37,907 nucleotides of DNA from assembly GCA_003280605.1 (NCBI GenBank), contig QCEM01000021.1, forward strand, positions 1-37,907. Direction: 5' to 3'. This stretch comes from SAR116 cluster bacterium AG-355-O21. Lineage in GTDB: Bacteria > Pseudomonadota > Alphaproteobacteria > Thalassobaculales > Thalassobaculaceae. Under the pieces are notes generated by a model. It had not been told where the DNA came from, made no database searches, and saw only the letters and a program-made list of their open reading frames with translations. The translations under genes were made by a program, and so were the position numbers. Positions 9,318 through 17,367 of the stretch are shown piece after piece (within the stretch, counting starts at the first letter, position 1; every line of letters begins with the position of its first letter).

Positions 9318-9869
9318 ATGGCCGGGCATAGCTTGATCCTTGGCGGCGCACGTTCGGGTAAAAGCCGTTATGCCGAAGATACCGCCCTCGGCCTAGCGCT
9401 GCGGCCGATTTATGTGGCCACCGGCGCTGCCGGTGACGGTGAAATGGCGGCACGGGTTGCCGCCCATCAAGCCCGCCGCGACCGGCGCTGGCAAACCATC
9501 GAAGAGCCGCTGGATGTGGCCCAAGTATTGGCCCGTGAAAGCACCGCCGAATCCGTCATCTTGATCGATTGCTTGACCTTGTGGTTAAGCAATCTGATGG
9601 CCGCCGGGCGCGACATTGGCGGTGCCCGTGACGGCTTGCTGGCAGCGCTTGCCGCCGCCCCTGGCCCGGTCATTATGGTGAGCAATGAAGTTGGCCTTGG
9701 CATTGTCCCAATGAATCCCGTCGCCCGGCAGTTCCGCGATGAAGCAGGCTATCTGCACCAGGCCGTTGCAGCCCTCGCCGCACAGGTCGTTTTCATGGCT
9801 GCCGGCCTGCCTTTGGTGATGAAGGGCGCGGCGCAATCAGTGCCGTCGCCGCAGATACCGCAGCCTTAA
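9318..9869 (+). CDS. cobU: Bifunctional adenosylcobinamide kinase / guanylyltransferase
   Basis: 183 residues (CobU, or CobP in the aerobic pathway). It phosphorylates adenosylcobinamide and transfers GMP to it, making the activated precursor for nucleotide-loop assembly of vitamin B12. The P-loop GGARSGKS (9-16), the HQARRDRRW segment (His50, the position guanylylated in characterised homologues) and DCLTLWLSNL (84-93) are present, as is the late SNEVGLGIVP motif. It follows the CoA-transferase by 9 nt and converges with cobO about 60 nt away. No strong ribosome binding site is visible, so coupling to the upstream gene is likely. Confidence 0.95.
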   Translation: MAGHSLILGGARSGKSRYAEDTALGLALRPIYVATGAAGDGEMAARVAAHQARRDRRWQTIEEPLDVAQVLARESTAESVILIDCLTLWLSNLMAAGRDIGGARDGLLAALAAAPGPVIMVSNEVGLGIVPMNPVARQFRDEAGYLHQAVAALAAQVVFMAAGLPLVMKGAAQSVPSPQIPQP

Positions 9870-9927
9870 ATCCCACCGACCAGAGAAGTCCTGCTGTCGA
9901 GGGCAGATCGGCGGGCGCAAGCGCTGC

Positions 9928-10539
9928 TTAAAAATCAAAACCGCGAGCCGCTTTGATGCCGGCTTCAAAGGGATGTTTAATGTTACTCATCTCGGTGACC
10001 AAATCAGCAACGTCAATCAGGGCGGCAGGCGCATCCCGGCCGGTGACAATCACCGTGGTCCGATCGGAACGGGCCGCCAAGCCGTCTAAGACTTCATCCA
10101 CGCTCAGGTATTCGTAGCGGAGAACGATGTTCAACTCGTCCAAGACCACCAGGTCATAATCACCTGCGGTCAGCATCTCGCAGGAGACCTGCCAAGCCGC
10201 TCGGGCGGCGCGGATATCACGATCAAGGTCTTGGGTGTCCCAAGTAAAGCCTTCGCCCATTCGCCGAAAGGTCAGCAAATCATCAAAGCGCTGGAAAAAT
10301 TCTTTTTCACCGGTTTTCCAGGTGCCCTTAATGAACTGCACGACGCCCACGTCATGGCCCCAGCCAAGGGCCCGAATGATGGTCCCAAAAGCGGCTGTTG
10401 ATTTGCCCTTACCTTTACCTGTATGCACCGCCAGCAGCCCGCGCCCAGATTTGGTTTTTTCTTTTATGCGGGCGCGATGGGCAGTTTGAACTTGCTGCAT
10501 GCGTTGACGATGTTCAGCAGCTTTATTGTCATCGGTCAT
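9928..10539 (-). CDS. cobO: Cob(I)alamin adenosyltransferase, CobO/BtuR type
   Basis: 203 residues from ATG 10539, behind GAGGA with a short spacer. A GTG at 10578 overlapping the cobQ stop codon would add 13 residues and is the alternative. The enzyme adds the 5'-deoxyadenosyl group to reduced corrinoids. The P-loop TGKGKGKSTAAFG (about 40-52), VVQFIKG, and the LVVLDELN segment with its acidic metal-binding residues are intact, and the C-terminal NIKHPFEAGIKAARGFDF is the CobA/CobO signature. It lies directly downstream of cobQ on the same strand. Confidence 0.95.
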   Translation of the reverse strand: MTDDNKAAEHRQRMQQVQTAHRARIKEKTKSGRGLLAVHTGKGKGKSTAAFGTIIRALGWGHDVGVVQFIKGTWKTGEKEFFQRFDDLLTFRRMGEGFTWDTQDLDRDIRAARAAWQVSCEMLTAGDYDLVVLDELNIVLRYEYLSVDEVLDGLAARSDRTTVIVTGRDAPAALIDVADLVTEMSNIKHPFEAGIKAARGFDF

Positions 10540-10574
10540 AGCGGTCCTCGCGGTCAAAATTGAAACCTGTTCGA

Positions 10575-12038
10575 TCACAGGCCCGCCGTTTCCAGCAAGC
10601 CGTCAATATCCAGATGTTGTTCCATCGCTGCCGCCAAGTCGTCTAACGCGGAATCGACGGTTGCGGTGAAGTTTAGGCTGTCATCCGCCACCACCCTCAG
10701 CGTATTCAGGTAATAGCGCCGAAAATCGTCATTACCAAATAAGCCGTGTAAATAGCCGCCAAGGACGCGGCCATCGGGATCAGCGTGACCGATCACCCGG
10801 CTTTCACGATAAAGCCAAGGCCGAACATCACCGCCGGCATCGGTGCGGCCCACATGGATCTCATAGCCTGTGAGCGAGCGGTCAAAGTCTGCGGCCGTCG
10901 CGGTCACATCTAGGGTTGTTTTCTCGGCCTCTAAAACAGTTTCCACATCCAGCAGTCGCAATCCCGGCTCACGCTCAACCGCCCCCTCAATACCGTCCGG
11001 ATCATGGACCCAATGGCCAAGCATTTGATAGCCGCCACAGATCCCTAAGACATGGCCGCCACGGCGGACATGGGCCTGGATATCAATGTCCCACCCTTGC
11101 TGCTTTAGAAACCGCAGATCAGAAATCGTAGCTTTGCTTCCCGGCAGGATGATCAACGCCGCATCGCCCGGCAAGGCTGAACCGGGCGGGCAAAATACCA
11201 GCTCAACATCAGGCTCAAGGGCAAGCGGGTCAAAGTCGTCAAAATTGGCAATCCGCGGCAACTTCGGCACCACAATGCGTCGACGACCGCCTGCCACGGG
11301 CGCCGACCGCTCCAATACAACCGCATCTTCCGCCGGCAGGCGGCGTGCCGCAGGCACGAATGGCAGCACCCCAAAGCCCCGCCAACCGGTGGTTTCGGAA
11401 ATCAGCCGATAGCCGTCATCAAACAATGCTGGATTACCCCGAAATTGATTGATGATAAAACCTTTAATCATCTCACGGTCGCCGGACGCCAACACCGCTT
11501 GGGTGCCGACAACAGCAGCAATGACGCCACCGCGGTTGATATCAGCCACCAGCACGACCGGCGTGTTGGTTGGGCGGGCAAAGCCCATATTAGCGATATC
11601 GCCGGCGCGCAGATTAACTTCGGCAGCACTGCCGGCACCTTCGACCAAGACCAAATCAGCCTCTTGGCGCAAGCGCTCAAAACTATCGATTACCGTCGCT
11701 AACCAGGTTTGCCGCTGGCCACGAAACCAGCCTGCTTCGGCGCGGCTGACAGCTTGACCACGAATCACCAATTGTGCGCCGCCGTCGCTGTCCGGCTTTA
11801 GTAAAACCGGGTTCATATGGTGACTGGGGGCGACCCGCGCGGCTTTTGCCTGCAACCACTGGGCCCGGCCAATTTCCCCACCATCGGCGGCGATGGCAGC
11901 GTTATTCGACATATTCTGCGGTTTAAAGGGCCGCACGGCAAGCCCACGAAGAACACACGCACGCGCCAACCCGGCGGTCAGAACCGACTTCCCGACATCC
12001 GAGCCGGTGCCCTGTAACATCAAGGTGCCAGTCGCCAT
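10575..12038 (-). CDS. cobQ: Cobyric acid synthase
   Basis: 487 residues. It amidates four side-chain carboxylates of adenosylcobyrinic acid a,c-diamide, using glutamine and ATP. The N-terminal dethiobiotin-synthetase-like ATPase domain carries GTGSDVGKSVLTAGL (11-25), KPQNMSNNAA (39-48) and LVEGAGSAAE (131-140). The C-terminal type I glutamine amidotransferase domain has the nucleophile Cys334 in GICGGYQMLG and the later GYEIHVGRT and YLHGLF segments. ATG 12038 follows AAAGGA with a 6-nt spacer. It is followed by cobO; together with cobU these are the only B12 synthesis genes in the window. I see no cobalamin riboswitch in the 50 nt upstream. Confidence 0.96.
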   Translation of the reverse strand: MATGTLMLQGTGSDVGKSVLTAGLARACVLRGLAVRPFKPQNMSNNAAIAADGGEIGRAQWLQAKAARVAPSHHMNPVLLKPDSDGGAQLVIRGQAVSRAEAGWFRGQRQTWLATVIDSFERLRQEADLVLVEGAGSAAEVNLRAGDIANMGFARPTNTPVVLVADINRGGVIAAVVGTQAVLASGDREMIKGFIINQFRGNPALFDDGYRLISETTGWRGFGVLPFVPAARRLPAEDAVVLERSAPVAGGRRRIVVPKLPRIANFDDFDPLALEPDVELVFCPPGSALPGDAALIILPGSKATISDLRFLKQQGWDIDIQAHVRRGGHVLGICGGYQMLGHWVHDPDGIEGAVEREPGLRLLDVETVLEAEKTTLDVTATAADFDRSLTGYEIHVGRTDAGGDVRPWLYRESRVIGHADPDGRVLGGYLHGLFGNDDFRRYYLNTLRVVADDSLNFTATVDSALDDLAAAMEQHLDIDGLLETAGL

Positions 12039-12054
12039 TTACGATCCTTTTGTG

Positions 12055-12080
12055 ACCCTCCCGGCGACGTTAGGAGGGCC
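12055..12080 (-). terminator. Possible stem-loop between the HTH gene and cobQ
   Basis: On the minus strand CCCTCC and GGAGGG form a 6-bp GC-rich stem around a loop of about 11 nt, between the stop of the HTH regulator and the cobQ ribosome binding site. No T-run follows, so it is only a weak terminator or attenuator candidate. Confidence 0.3.
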
Positions 12081-12091
12081 GCATCAGGGAG

Positions 12092-12364
12092 TCAATCATC
12101 GCTGTCGCTGGCCGCCGATTGATGCACCAACAGATCACCTGGTTGGCAATCCAATGCCTGACAGATCGCCGCCAAGGTAGAAAACCGCACGGCCCGCGCC
12201 TTGCCAGTTTTCAAAATAGACAGATTTTGGATCGAAATCCCAACCTTCGCCGCCAAAATGCGCAACGGCATTTTACGCCGCGCCAACATAACATCGAGCT
12301 GCACATCAATGGTTGAGGCCAGCGCAACGGGCACAGTCGGGGCGCTATGATCATCAGACGACAT
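12092..12364 (-). CDS. Small XRE-family HTH transcriptional regulator (YozG-like)
   Basis: 90 residues, with a Cro/CI-type helix-turn-helix over about residues 27-80 (MPLRILAAKVGISIQNLSIL, then STLAAICQALDCQPGDLL). This short architecture is the type regularly encoded beside DUF2975 membrane proteins. Its start overlaps the end of the upstream DUF2975 gene by 11 nt on the same strand, so the two are translationally linked. The target is unknown; autoregulation of the pair is the usual assumption. The acidic, Ser/Asp-rich tail (SAASDSDD) is unstructured by appearance. Confidence 0.88.
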   Translation of the reverse strand: MSSDDHSAPTVPVALASTIDVQLDVMLARRKMPLRILAAKVGISIQNLSILKTGKARAVRFSTLAAICQALDCQPGDLLVHQSAASDSDD

Positions 12365-12935
12365 GCGAAAGTTCTTCCTCTAAGCGGGCGGCATGCCGCA
12401 TCACCTGGCCCATCACGATGATCGTAATGGCACCAAACAAAATCGGCAGATCAAGCGGTAGCGGCCAAACCAGCAGATCGATGGATTTTTCTGCCGGTGC
12501 GGCGGCGACAATCGGCGGCATCTCACCGGCGATAAAAAACCGTTCGATAACATGCATGCTGGTGCGCAACGGGGCCGCTGCCAACATCACCCAGCCAATT
12601 AACTGCACCCGCTGCGCGTTCCGTGGGGAAAATATCACGCCGCGACCGTAGGCACGCAACATGCCGTCAATCAGCCAGATAAGAGCCGCCGACAGGGCCA
12701 GTGATAAGACCAGGTTGGCGATAAAAATGAACCCCAATCCAGTTGCTGCCGGGACAACCACAATGTTATCCGCCAGCGCCTCAACTTCCGCGCCGCTGAG
12801 CAGCTTCCCCGGGACCATGTTCGTTGCCGGCATTGTCCCGAAGGCAAACAAAATCATGAAGGCCACCACCACCAAGGCCAACAGTCGGCGCGAGCGACCA
12901 ACATAGCGCGATAATTCAGGATTGTTTTTTGACAT
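12354..12935 (-). CDS. DUF2975 family membrane protein
   Basis: 193 residues from ATG 12935, chosen because AAGGAG stands ideally upstream; a frame-extended start nine codons earlier has no comparable site. There are four hydrophobic segments at about 17-35, 67-90, 110-126 and 160-178, and the stretch GRGVIFSPRNAQRVQLIGW between segments two and three is characteristic of DUF2975. The protein ends in a charged tail (HAARLEEELSHVV). It overlaps the HTH gene by 11 nt. The family has no established biochemical function; the fixed pairing suggests the membrane protein signals to, or restrains, the regulator, which is inference. Confidence 0.85.
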   Translation of the reverse strand: MSKNNPELSRYVGRSRRLLALVVVAFMILFAFGTMPATNMVPGKLLSGAEVEALADNIVVVPAATGLGFIFIANLVLSLALSAALIWLIDGMLRAYGRGVIFSPRNAQRVQLIGWVMLAAAPLRTSMHVIERFFIAGEMPPIVAAAPAEKSIDLLVWPLPLDLPILFGAITIIVMGQVMRHAARLEEELSHVV

Positions 12936-12985
12936 TTTTTTCTCCTTTTCCGTCGCCTGCATATGTACTCAATTTCACTATATTC

Positions 12986-13009
12986 AATGATTTTTTAATG
13001 TTTATCATT
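12986..13009. promoter_or_regulatory. AT-rich inverted repeat between the DUF2975 and aquaporin genes
   Basis: AATGAT (12986-12991) and ATCATT (13004-13009) form an inverted repeat with a 12-nt spacer in the AT-rich divergent intergenic region. It is a candidate operator for the adjacent HTH regulator. The arms are only 6 bp in AT-rich DNA, so chance is possible. Confidence 0.25.
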
Positions 13010-13109
13010 AATTTTATGAAAATTTAACCTGCTCAACACTGGAGAAACAGTTGTCTGTGCATCGCATTTGACGCACGGTATCAGGGGACAAACAATTGCG
13101 AGATTTGCG

Positions 13110-13784
13110 ATGAGCTATAACCTCACCCGCCGCGCCGCCGCTGAGTTCATCGGCACCGCTTTGCTGCTGGCAACCGTTGTCGGTTCGGGCATTATGGCGG
13201 AACGCTTGGCAGGTGGAAATGTCGCCATTGCCTTGCTTGGCAATACCCTGCCGACCGGCGCCATTCTGTTTGTGCTGATCACCATGTTGGGGCCAATTTC
13301 GGGAGCCCATTTTAACCCTGCCGTAAGCCTTGTTTTTGCCCTGAAACGCGATTTATCCGGCGGCGCCATGGTGATTTATATCTGTTGTCAGGTGATTGGT
13401 GGGATTCTGGGGGTTTGGTTGGCGCATGCAATGTTTGAGATCGACATTCTGCAAGCATCGTTAAAAGCCCGCACCGGGCCGGCGCAATGGCTATCTGAGG
13501 GTGTCGCTACTTTTGGATTATTGCTGACCATTTTACTGACACTCCGGGCCCGTGCGGATGCGGTTGCAACAGCGGTTGGCCTGTATATCACCGCTGCCTA
13601 CTGGTTCACGGCTTCAACCTCTTTTGCCAACCCGGCCGTGACCGTGGCGCGTTCACTTAGTGATAGTTTTGCCGGCATTCGGCCCCTTGATGCGCCTGCT
13701 TTCATCGCCGCTCAGATTGCCGGTGCGCTGTGTGCCTGGATCATCGCTGCGTGGATTTTTCGGCCCACAACCAAGAATGATTGA
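13110..13784 (+). CDS. Aquaporin / MIP family channel (AqpS-like)
   Basis: 224 residues from ATG 13110 (MSYNLTRRAAAEFIGT, the usual family N-terminus); a TTG 14 codons earlier is the longer alternative. There are six membrane segments and two half-helices with NPA motifs at 69-71 (HFNPAV) and 174-176 (FANPAVT). In most aquaporins an arginine follows the second NPA; here it is Val177, with ARS only four positions later. The same substitution is reported for AqpS, the arsenite-conducting channel of Sinorhizobium ars operons. No ars genes are nearby, so metalloid transport is a possibility rather than a finding; glycerol or another small neutral solute is equally open. It diverges from the DUF2975/HTH pair. 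Confidence 0.9.
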   Translation: MSYNLTRRAAAEFIGTALLLATVVGSGIMAERLAGGNVAIALLGNTLPTGAILFVLITMLGPISGAHFNPAVSLVFALKRDLSGGAMVIYICCQVIGGILGVWLAHAMFEIDILQASLKARTGPAQWLSEGVATFGLLLTILLTLRARADAVATAVGLYITAAYWFTASTSFANPAVTVARSLSDSFAGIRPLDAPAFIAAQIAGALCAWIIAAWIFRPTTKND

Positions 13785-13874
13785 AGTTTCGCCGTGAACC
13801 ATTAACAATTCTCAGATCGATCGTAACTGATCACCGATCAACATCCATGACCATCACGCAACAGGGGAATATTC

Positions 13875-15062
13875 ATGGCCGATAGCCAGCGCGAAGCTCG
13901 GGTCGCAACCCGTGCCCAATCCTTTATTGATCGACAAGCCTTCAGTGGCATTCAATGGCGGGTTGACCGAGGTGGTGAAACCTGGCTCGAGGGGCGTGCC
14001 GGATGGTCCAATGCGTTGACTCAAAAGGCGATGGCCGATGAACCGATTTACCGAATTTATTCGATGACAAAGCCGCTGGTTTCGGTGCTGGCGTTGATGC
14101 TCTTGGAACGCGGTACACTGCGGCTCTATGATCAAGTCGCAGCCTTTATTCCGGAATTTGCGGCACCCGAGGTCGTCAGTAATGATGGCAGTCGGCGACC
14201 TGCCGCAGGGCCAATTTTAATCGAACACCTGCTCACCCATCGCTCAGGTTTATCGTATAGCTTTTTACCGGAATGCCCTGCCGGACAACTATATGCGCAG
14301 ACTGATATGTTTGCCGCAGAGCATTCTTTGGCCGATATGGTGGCCCTCATCGCCGCCAATCCGCTGGCCTTTGATCCCGGAAGCGCTTGGCGCTACAGCG
14401 TGGCAACCGATGTTTTGGCGCGGGTCCTCGAGGTGGTTAGCGGCGAAGACCTGCCGGCACTGTTAAAACGCGAGATTTTGGACCCACTTGGCCTGGTCGA
14501 CACGGCCTTTTCAGTTCCTGCCGCGGAACGTGGCCGGATAATGGAAATGTTTGGGAACGGTGACCTGCAGACGATCATGCAATTTACCGGCTTGCCGCAA
14601 AAACTGACACATGTTGACACCATAGCCGATCAATATCCGGCCGACAGCAACAGCTTTTGGCGCGGCGGCCATGGGTTATTTTCAACCGTCAGCGACTACA
14701 TGAAAGTGGCAAAATTTTTGGCCAGCGGCAAAACCGCATCTGGCGAACGGCTGTTATCGCGGACCACCCATAAGCTAATGTGGACCAACCGCATTCCTGA
14801 ATCACAACAGCCCCTGCGGCTTGGTCCTGTGGCCCTGCCCGGCTATGGGTTTGGGCTCGCCGGCAGAGTCATGACCGACACCGGGCGCGCCATGTCGCTG
14901 ACCAGTATTGGCGAATGTGGCTGGGCCGGGGCGGCATCGACCTATTTCTGGATCGACCCTGCCGAAGACATGGTCGGCGTTGTAATGAGCCAATATCTTG
15001 GCTCGCAACTGCCGCTGGCCGATGATATGCGGGTCGCCGTTTATCAAGCGCTGGACGATTAA
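13875..15062 (+). CDS. Beta-lactamase-family serine hydrolase (class C / family VIII esterase-like)
   Basis: 395 residues with no obvious signal peptide, so probably cytoplasmic. The nucleophile motif is SMTK (Ser63, Lys66) in YRIYSMTKPLVS, and the second-motif tyrosine is probably Tyr174 (WRYSVATD). The usual C-terminal KTG is replaced by GWAGAASTYFWIDP, as in family VIII carboxylesterases related to EstB. HRSGLSYSF and GGHGLFSTVSDYMK are also typical. The substrate cannot be predicted; ester hydrolysis is likelier than antibiotic resistance. The start is supported by AGGGGAA upstream of ATG 13875. It converges with the thioesterase gene 23 nt downstream. Confidence 0.9.
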   Translation: MADSQREARVATRAQSFIDRQAFSGIQWRVDRGGETWLEGRAGWSNALTQKAMADEPIYRIYSMTKPLVSVLALMLLERGTLRLYDQVAAFIPEFAAPEVVSNDGSRRPAAGPILIEHLLTHRSGLSYSFLPECPAGQLYAQTDMFAAEHSLADMVALIAANPLAFDPGSAWRYSVATDVLARVLEVVSGEDLPALLKREILDPLGLVDTAFSVPAAERGRIMEMFGNGDLQTIMQFTGLPQKLTHVDTIADQYPADSNSFWRGGHGLFSTVSDYMKVAKFLASGKTASGERLLSRTTHKLMWTNRIPESQQPLRLGPVALPGYGFGLAGRVMTDTGRAMSLTSIGECGWAGAASTYFWIDPAEDMVGVVMSQYLGSQLPLADDMRVAVYQALDD

Positions 15063-15085
15063 GGCTCGTCCGCCGGCGCCCGGGC

Positions 15086-15574
15086 TCAGGATAAAATTAT
15101 ACAGGTGGTATTGCCGTGGCCAAGGATACGCCCTTTGGCGTCGACAATCCGGCCTTCGGCCGTGGCGGTACGGCGGCCGGCGTGGACCACCCAACCTTCG
15201 GTGCGGACAAGCCCTGTTGCCGCTGTCATCCCGCGCACCGTGTTGATCTTATATTCCAGCGTCGTGTGCGCCTGCCCAGCGGCCAGAGTTGAGCCGACGG
15301 CACAGCCCATGGCAGAATCTAACAGTACCCCAAAATAGCCACCGTGAACGGCACCATGCGGGTTCAATAAAAATTCGCCTGGCTGGCCGGCAAACACGCA
15401 TCGTCCTTTCTCGGCCTCGATAAGCTCAAAGCCAAGTGTTCGCGCAATCGGCGGCTGTGGCAGCTCACCGGCAATAATCGCATGCATAAATGCCAACCCG
15501 TCGAGACGTTGGGCGGCATCAAATGAAATCTGTGGATCATCCCAGGAATAACTGCGTGTCCGATCTAATGTCAT
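15086..15574 (-). CDS. PaaI-type hotdog-fold thioesterase
   Basis: 162 residues with a single hotdog domain. The active-site stretch LLNPHGAVHGGYFGVLLDSAMG (about 69-90) includes Asn71, His77-Gly-Gly and Asp86, the pattern of PaaI-like acyl-CoA thioesterases. The later LEYKINTVRGM strand also fits. Such enzymes release acids from CoA, often phenylacetyl- or medium-chain acyl-CoA, but specificity is not readable here. AAGGAA stands 8 nt before ATG 15574. It is divergent from the MttB-like gene and convergent with the serine hydrolase. Confidence 0.88.
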   Translation of the reverse strand: MTLDRTRSYSWDDPQISFDAAQRLDGLAFMHAIIAGELPQPPIARTLGFELIEAEKGRCVFAGQPGEFLLNPHGAVHGGYFGVLLDSAMGCAVGSTLAAGQAHTTLEYKINTVRGMTAATGLVRTEGWVVHAGRRTATAEGRIVDAKGRILGHGNTTCIILS

Positions 15575-15657
15575 CGTTAAAATTCCTTAAAAATGGCCTG
15601 TTTGAATAGCATCCTTAGATCATGAAATCCAAAGCTTTAGGTGGTTCAACATAGCAT

Positions 15658-15676
15658 CAAAATTGCCATCATTTTG
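15658..15676. promoter_or_regulatory. Inverted repeat between the divergent thioesterase and mttB-like genes
   Basis: CAAAAT (15658-15663) and ATTTTG (15671-15676) are separated by 7 nt, a spacing fit for a dimeric repressor. No regulator is encoded next to it, and the arms are short, so this is a weak operator candidate. Confidence 0.25.
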
Positions 15677-15734
15677 CACCTGTCGCGTCGCTTTCACGAT
15701 ATTTTAACGGCGCAAACGATTAAGCTATGACACT

Positions 15735-17333
15735 ATGGCGGGCGTATCGTATTGGTTGAATAATCATGAATCGAGAACCCATATGCCAAGATCTGGAGAG
15801 CCGAAACGCGGCATTCGTAGCGGCCAGAGGAAAGCCCGGCAATCAGCTCCGCTTAACCAAATACCGCGAGGTCAATACCGCTCCCCCTATGCACCTTTTA
15901 AAATTATTTCAGATGATGAACTTGACGCCATTCACACTGCGTCTTTGACGATTTTACAAGAGATCGGGGTGAATTTCCTGCTTCCGGAAGCACGTGAGAT
16001 TCTGCGCCAAGCTGGGGCTGATGTTGAAAATGACGGCCCGCGGGTTCGCTTTGATCCGGCAATGGTGGAAGAAACCATCAAAACCATCCCGCCGGTATTT
16101 AAATTTCATGCCCGCAATCCGGAATGCTCGCTCATCTTTGGGGAAAACTATATCAATATCGCCGCCGTCGGCAGCCCGCCACATGCCACTGACCTTGATT
16201 GTGGCCGGCGAACAGGCAATTTTGCCGATTTTAAAGATTTGCTGCGGCTCTCCCAGCAATTGAACGTTAGCCAAATCATTTGCGGGCACCCTGTTGAACC
16301 TGTCGATCTTCCCGTCAACATTCGGCATCTTGAGGCCATCCGAGCTGTGGCTATTCTGGGGGATGGACCCTTGTTTGGTTACTCCCTCGGACGCCAGCGG
16401 ATTTTAGATGTCATCGAGATGACCCGCATTGTTCGTGCCGTCAGCCCCGAGGAGCTCGTCCAGCAGCCCTCGATGATGTCGATCATACATGCAAATTCGC
16501 CCCTGCAATATGACATTCCGATGCTGAAAGGCGTGATCGAGTTGGCCCTCCACGGGCAGGTCATTTGCTTTACCCCGTTTACCTTGGCAGGGGCGATGGC
16601 GCCGGTCAGTTTAGCCGGTGCAATTGCCCAGCAAAATGCCGAAGCTTTAGCTGGTTTCACACTGTCGCAATTGGTGCGTCCGGGGGCCCCTGTCATCTAT
16701 GGCGGCTTCACATCAAATGTTGACATGAAAACTGGCGCGCCTGCTTTCGGCACCCCGGAATACGCCAAAGCCGTATTAATCGGCGGCCAATTGGCGCGCC
16801 GTTATAAAGTGCCTTATCGGTCTTCTAACGTGAATGCTTCAAACGCACCGGACGAGCAATCCGTCTATGAATCGATGATGTCCCTGTGGCCATGCTTTTT
16901 GACCCATTGCCATTTGATCAAGCATGGTCTGGGGTGGCTCGAGGGCGGTTTATCTGCCTCTTTTGAAAAAATGATCCTTGATGCCGAGATGCTTCAGATG
17001 ATGGTGCAATTTCTTGAGCCGGTCCCCATCAATGAGGCTGAACTTGGCATTGAAGCCATAAATGAAGTTGGTCCGGGCGGTCACTTTTTCGGCTCCGCAC
17101 ATACCATGGAACGCTATGAAAATGCCTTTTATCAGCCGTTGGTATCGGACTGGCAAAACTTTGAAAACTGGCAAGATAGTGGATCTCAAACCGCCGCTGT
17201 CCGCGCCAATGGCATCTATAAGCAATTATTGGCCGACTATGAGGAACCACCCATGGATGCTGCCGTCCGCGCCGAGCTGGACGATTTTGTCGACCGCCGC
17301 ATTGCCGCCGGCGGTGCCGATCAAGACGCTTAA
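15735..17333 (+). CDS. MttB-family methyltransferase lacking pyrrolysine
   Basis: 532 residues, homologous across its length to the trimethylamine methyltransferase family (TIM-barrel methylamine:corrinoid methyltransferases). Recognisable segments include RSPYAPFKIISDDELDAIH, LTILQEIGVNFLLPEAREIL, ARNPECSLIFG, the GGFTSNVDMKTGAPAFGTPEY core and the NEVGPGGHFFGSAHTMERYE end. There is no in-frame amber codon, so this is the non-pyrrolysine branch, which includes glycine betaine methyltransferase. It would pass a methyl group from a quaternary amine to a corrinoid protein, but no corrinoid protein or reductive activase is adjacent. A start at 15783 (MPRSGEPKRG, basic like family N-termini) is about as likely; neither site has a strong ribosome binding site. 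Confidence 0.88.
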   Translation: MAGVSYWLNNHESRTHMPRSGEPKRGIRSGQRKARQSAPLNQIPRGQYRSPYAPFKIISDDELDAIHTASLTILQEIGVNFLLPEAREILRQAGADVENDGPRVRFDPAMVEETIKTIPPVFKFHARNPECSLIFGENYINIAAVGSPPHATDLDCGRRTGNFADFKDLLRLSQQLNVSQIICGHPVEPVDLPVNIRHLEAIRAVAILGDGPLFGYSLGRQRILDVIEMTRIVRAVSPEELVQQPSMMSIIHANSPLQYDIPMLKGVIELALHGQVICFTPFTLAGAMAPVSLAGAIAQQNAEALAGFTLSQLVRPGAPVIYGGFTSNVDMKTGAPAFGTPEYAKAVLIGGQLARRYKVPYRSSNVNASNAPDEQSVYESMMSLWPCFLTHCHLIKHGLGWLEGGLSASFEKMILDAEMLQMMVQFLEPVPINEAELGIEAINEVGPGGHFFGSAHTMERYENAFYQPLVSDWQNFENWQDSGSQTAAVRANGIYKQLLADYEEPPMDAAVRAELDDFVDRRIAAGGADQDA

Positions 17334-17347
17334 AGCGAACCAGAGCG

Positions 17348-17362
17348 GCACCTCGGCGGTGC
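17348..17362. terminator. Small hairpin between convergent mttB-like gene and pepA
   Basis: GCACC / GGTGC form a 5-bp stem with a 5-nt loop in the 34-nt gap between two convergent stop codons. It lacks a T-run; it is offered only as a possible bidirectional terminator. Confidence 0.25.
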
Positions 17363-17367
17363 GCCGA

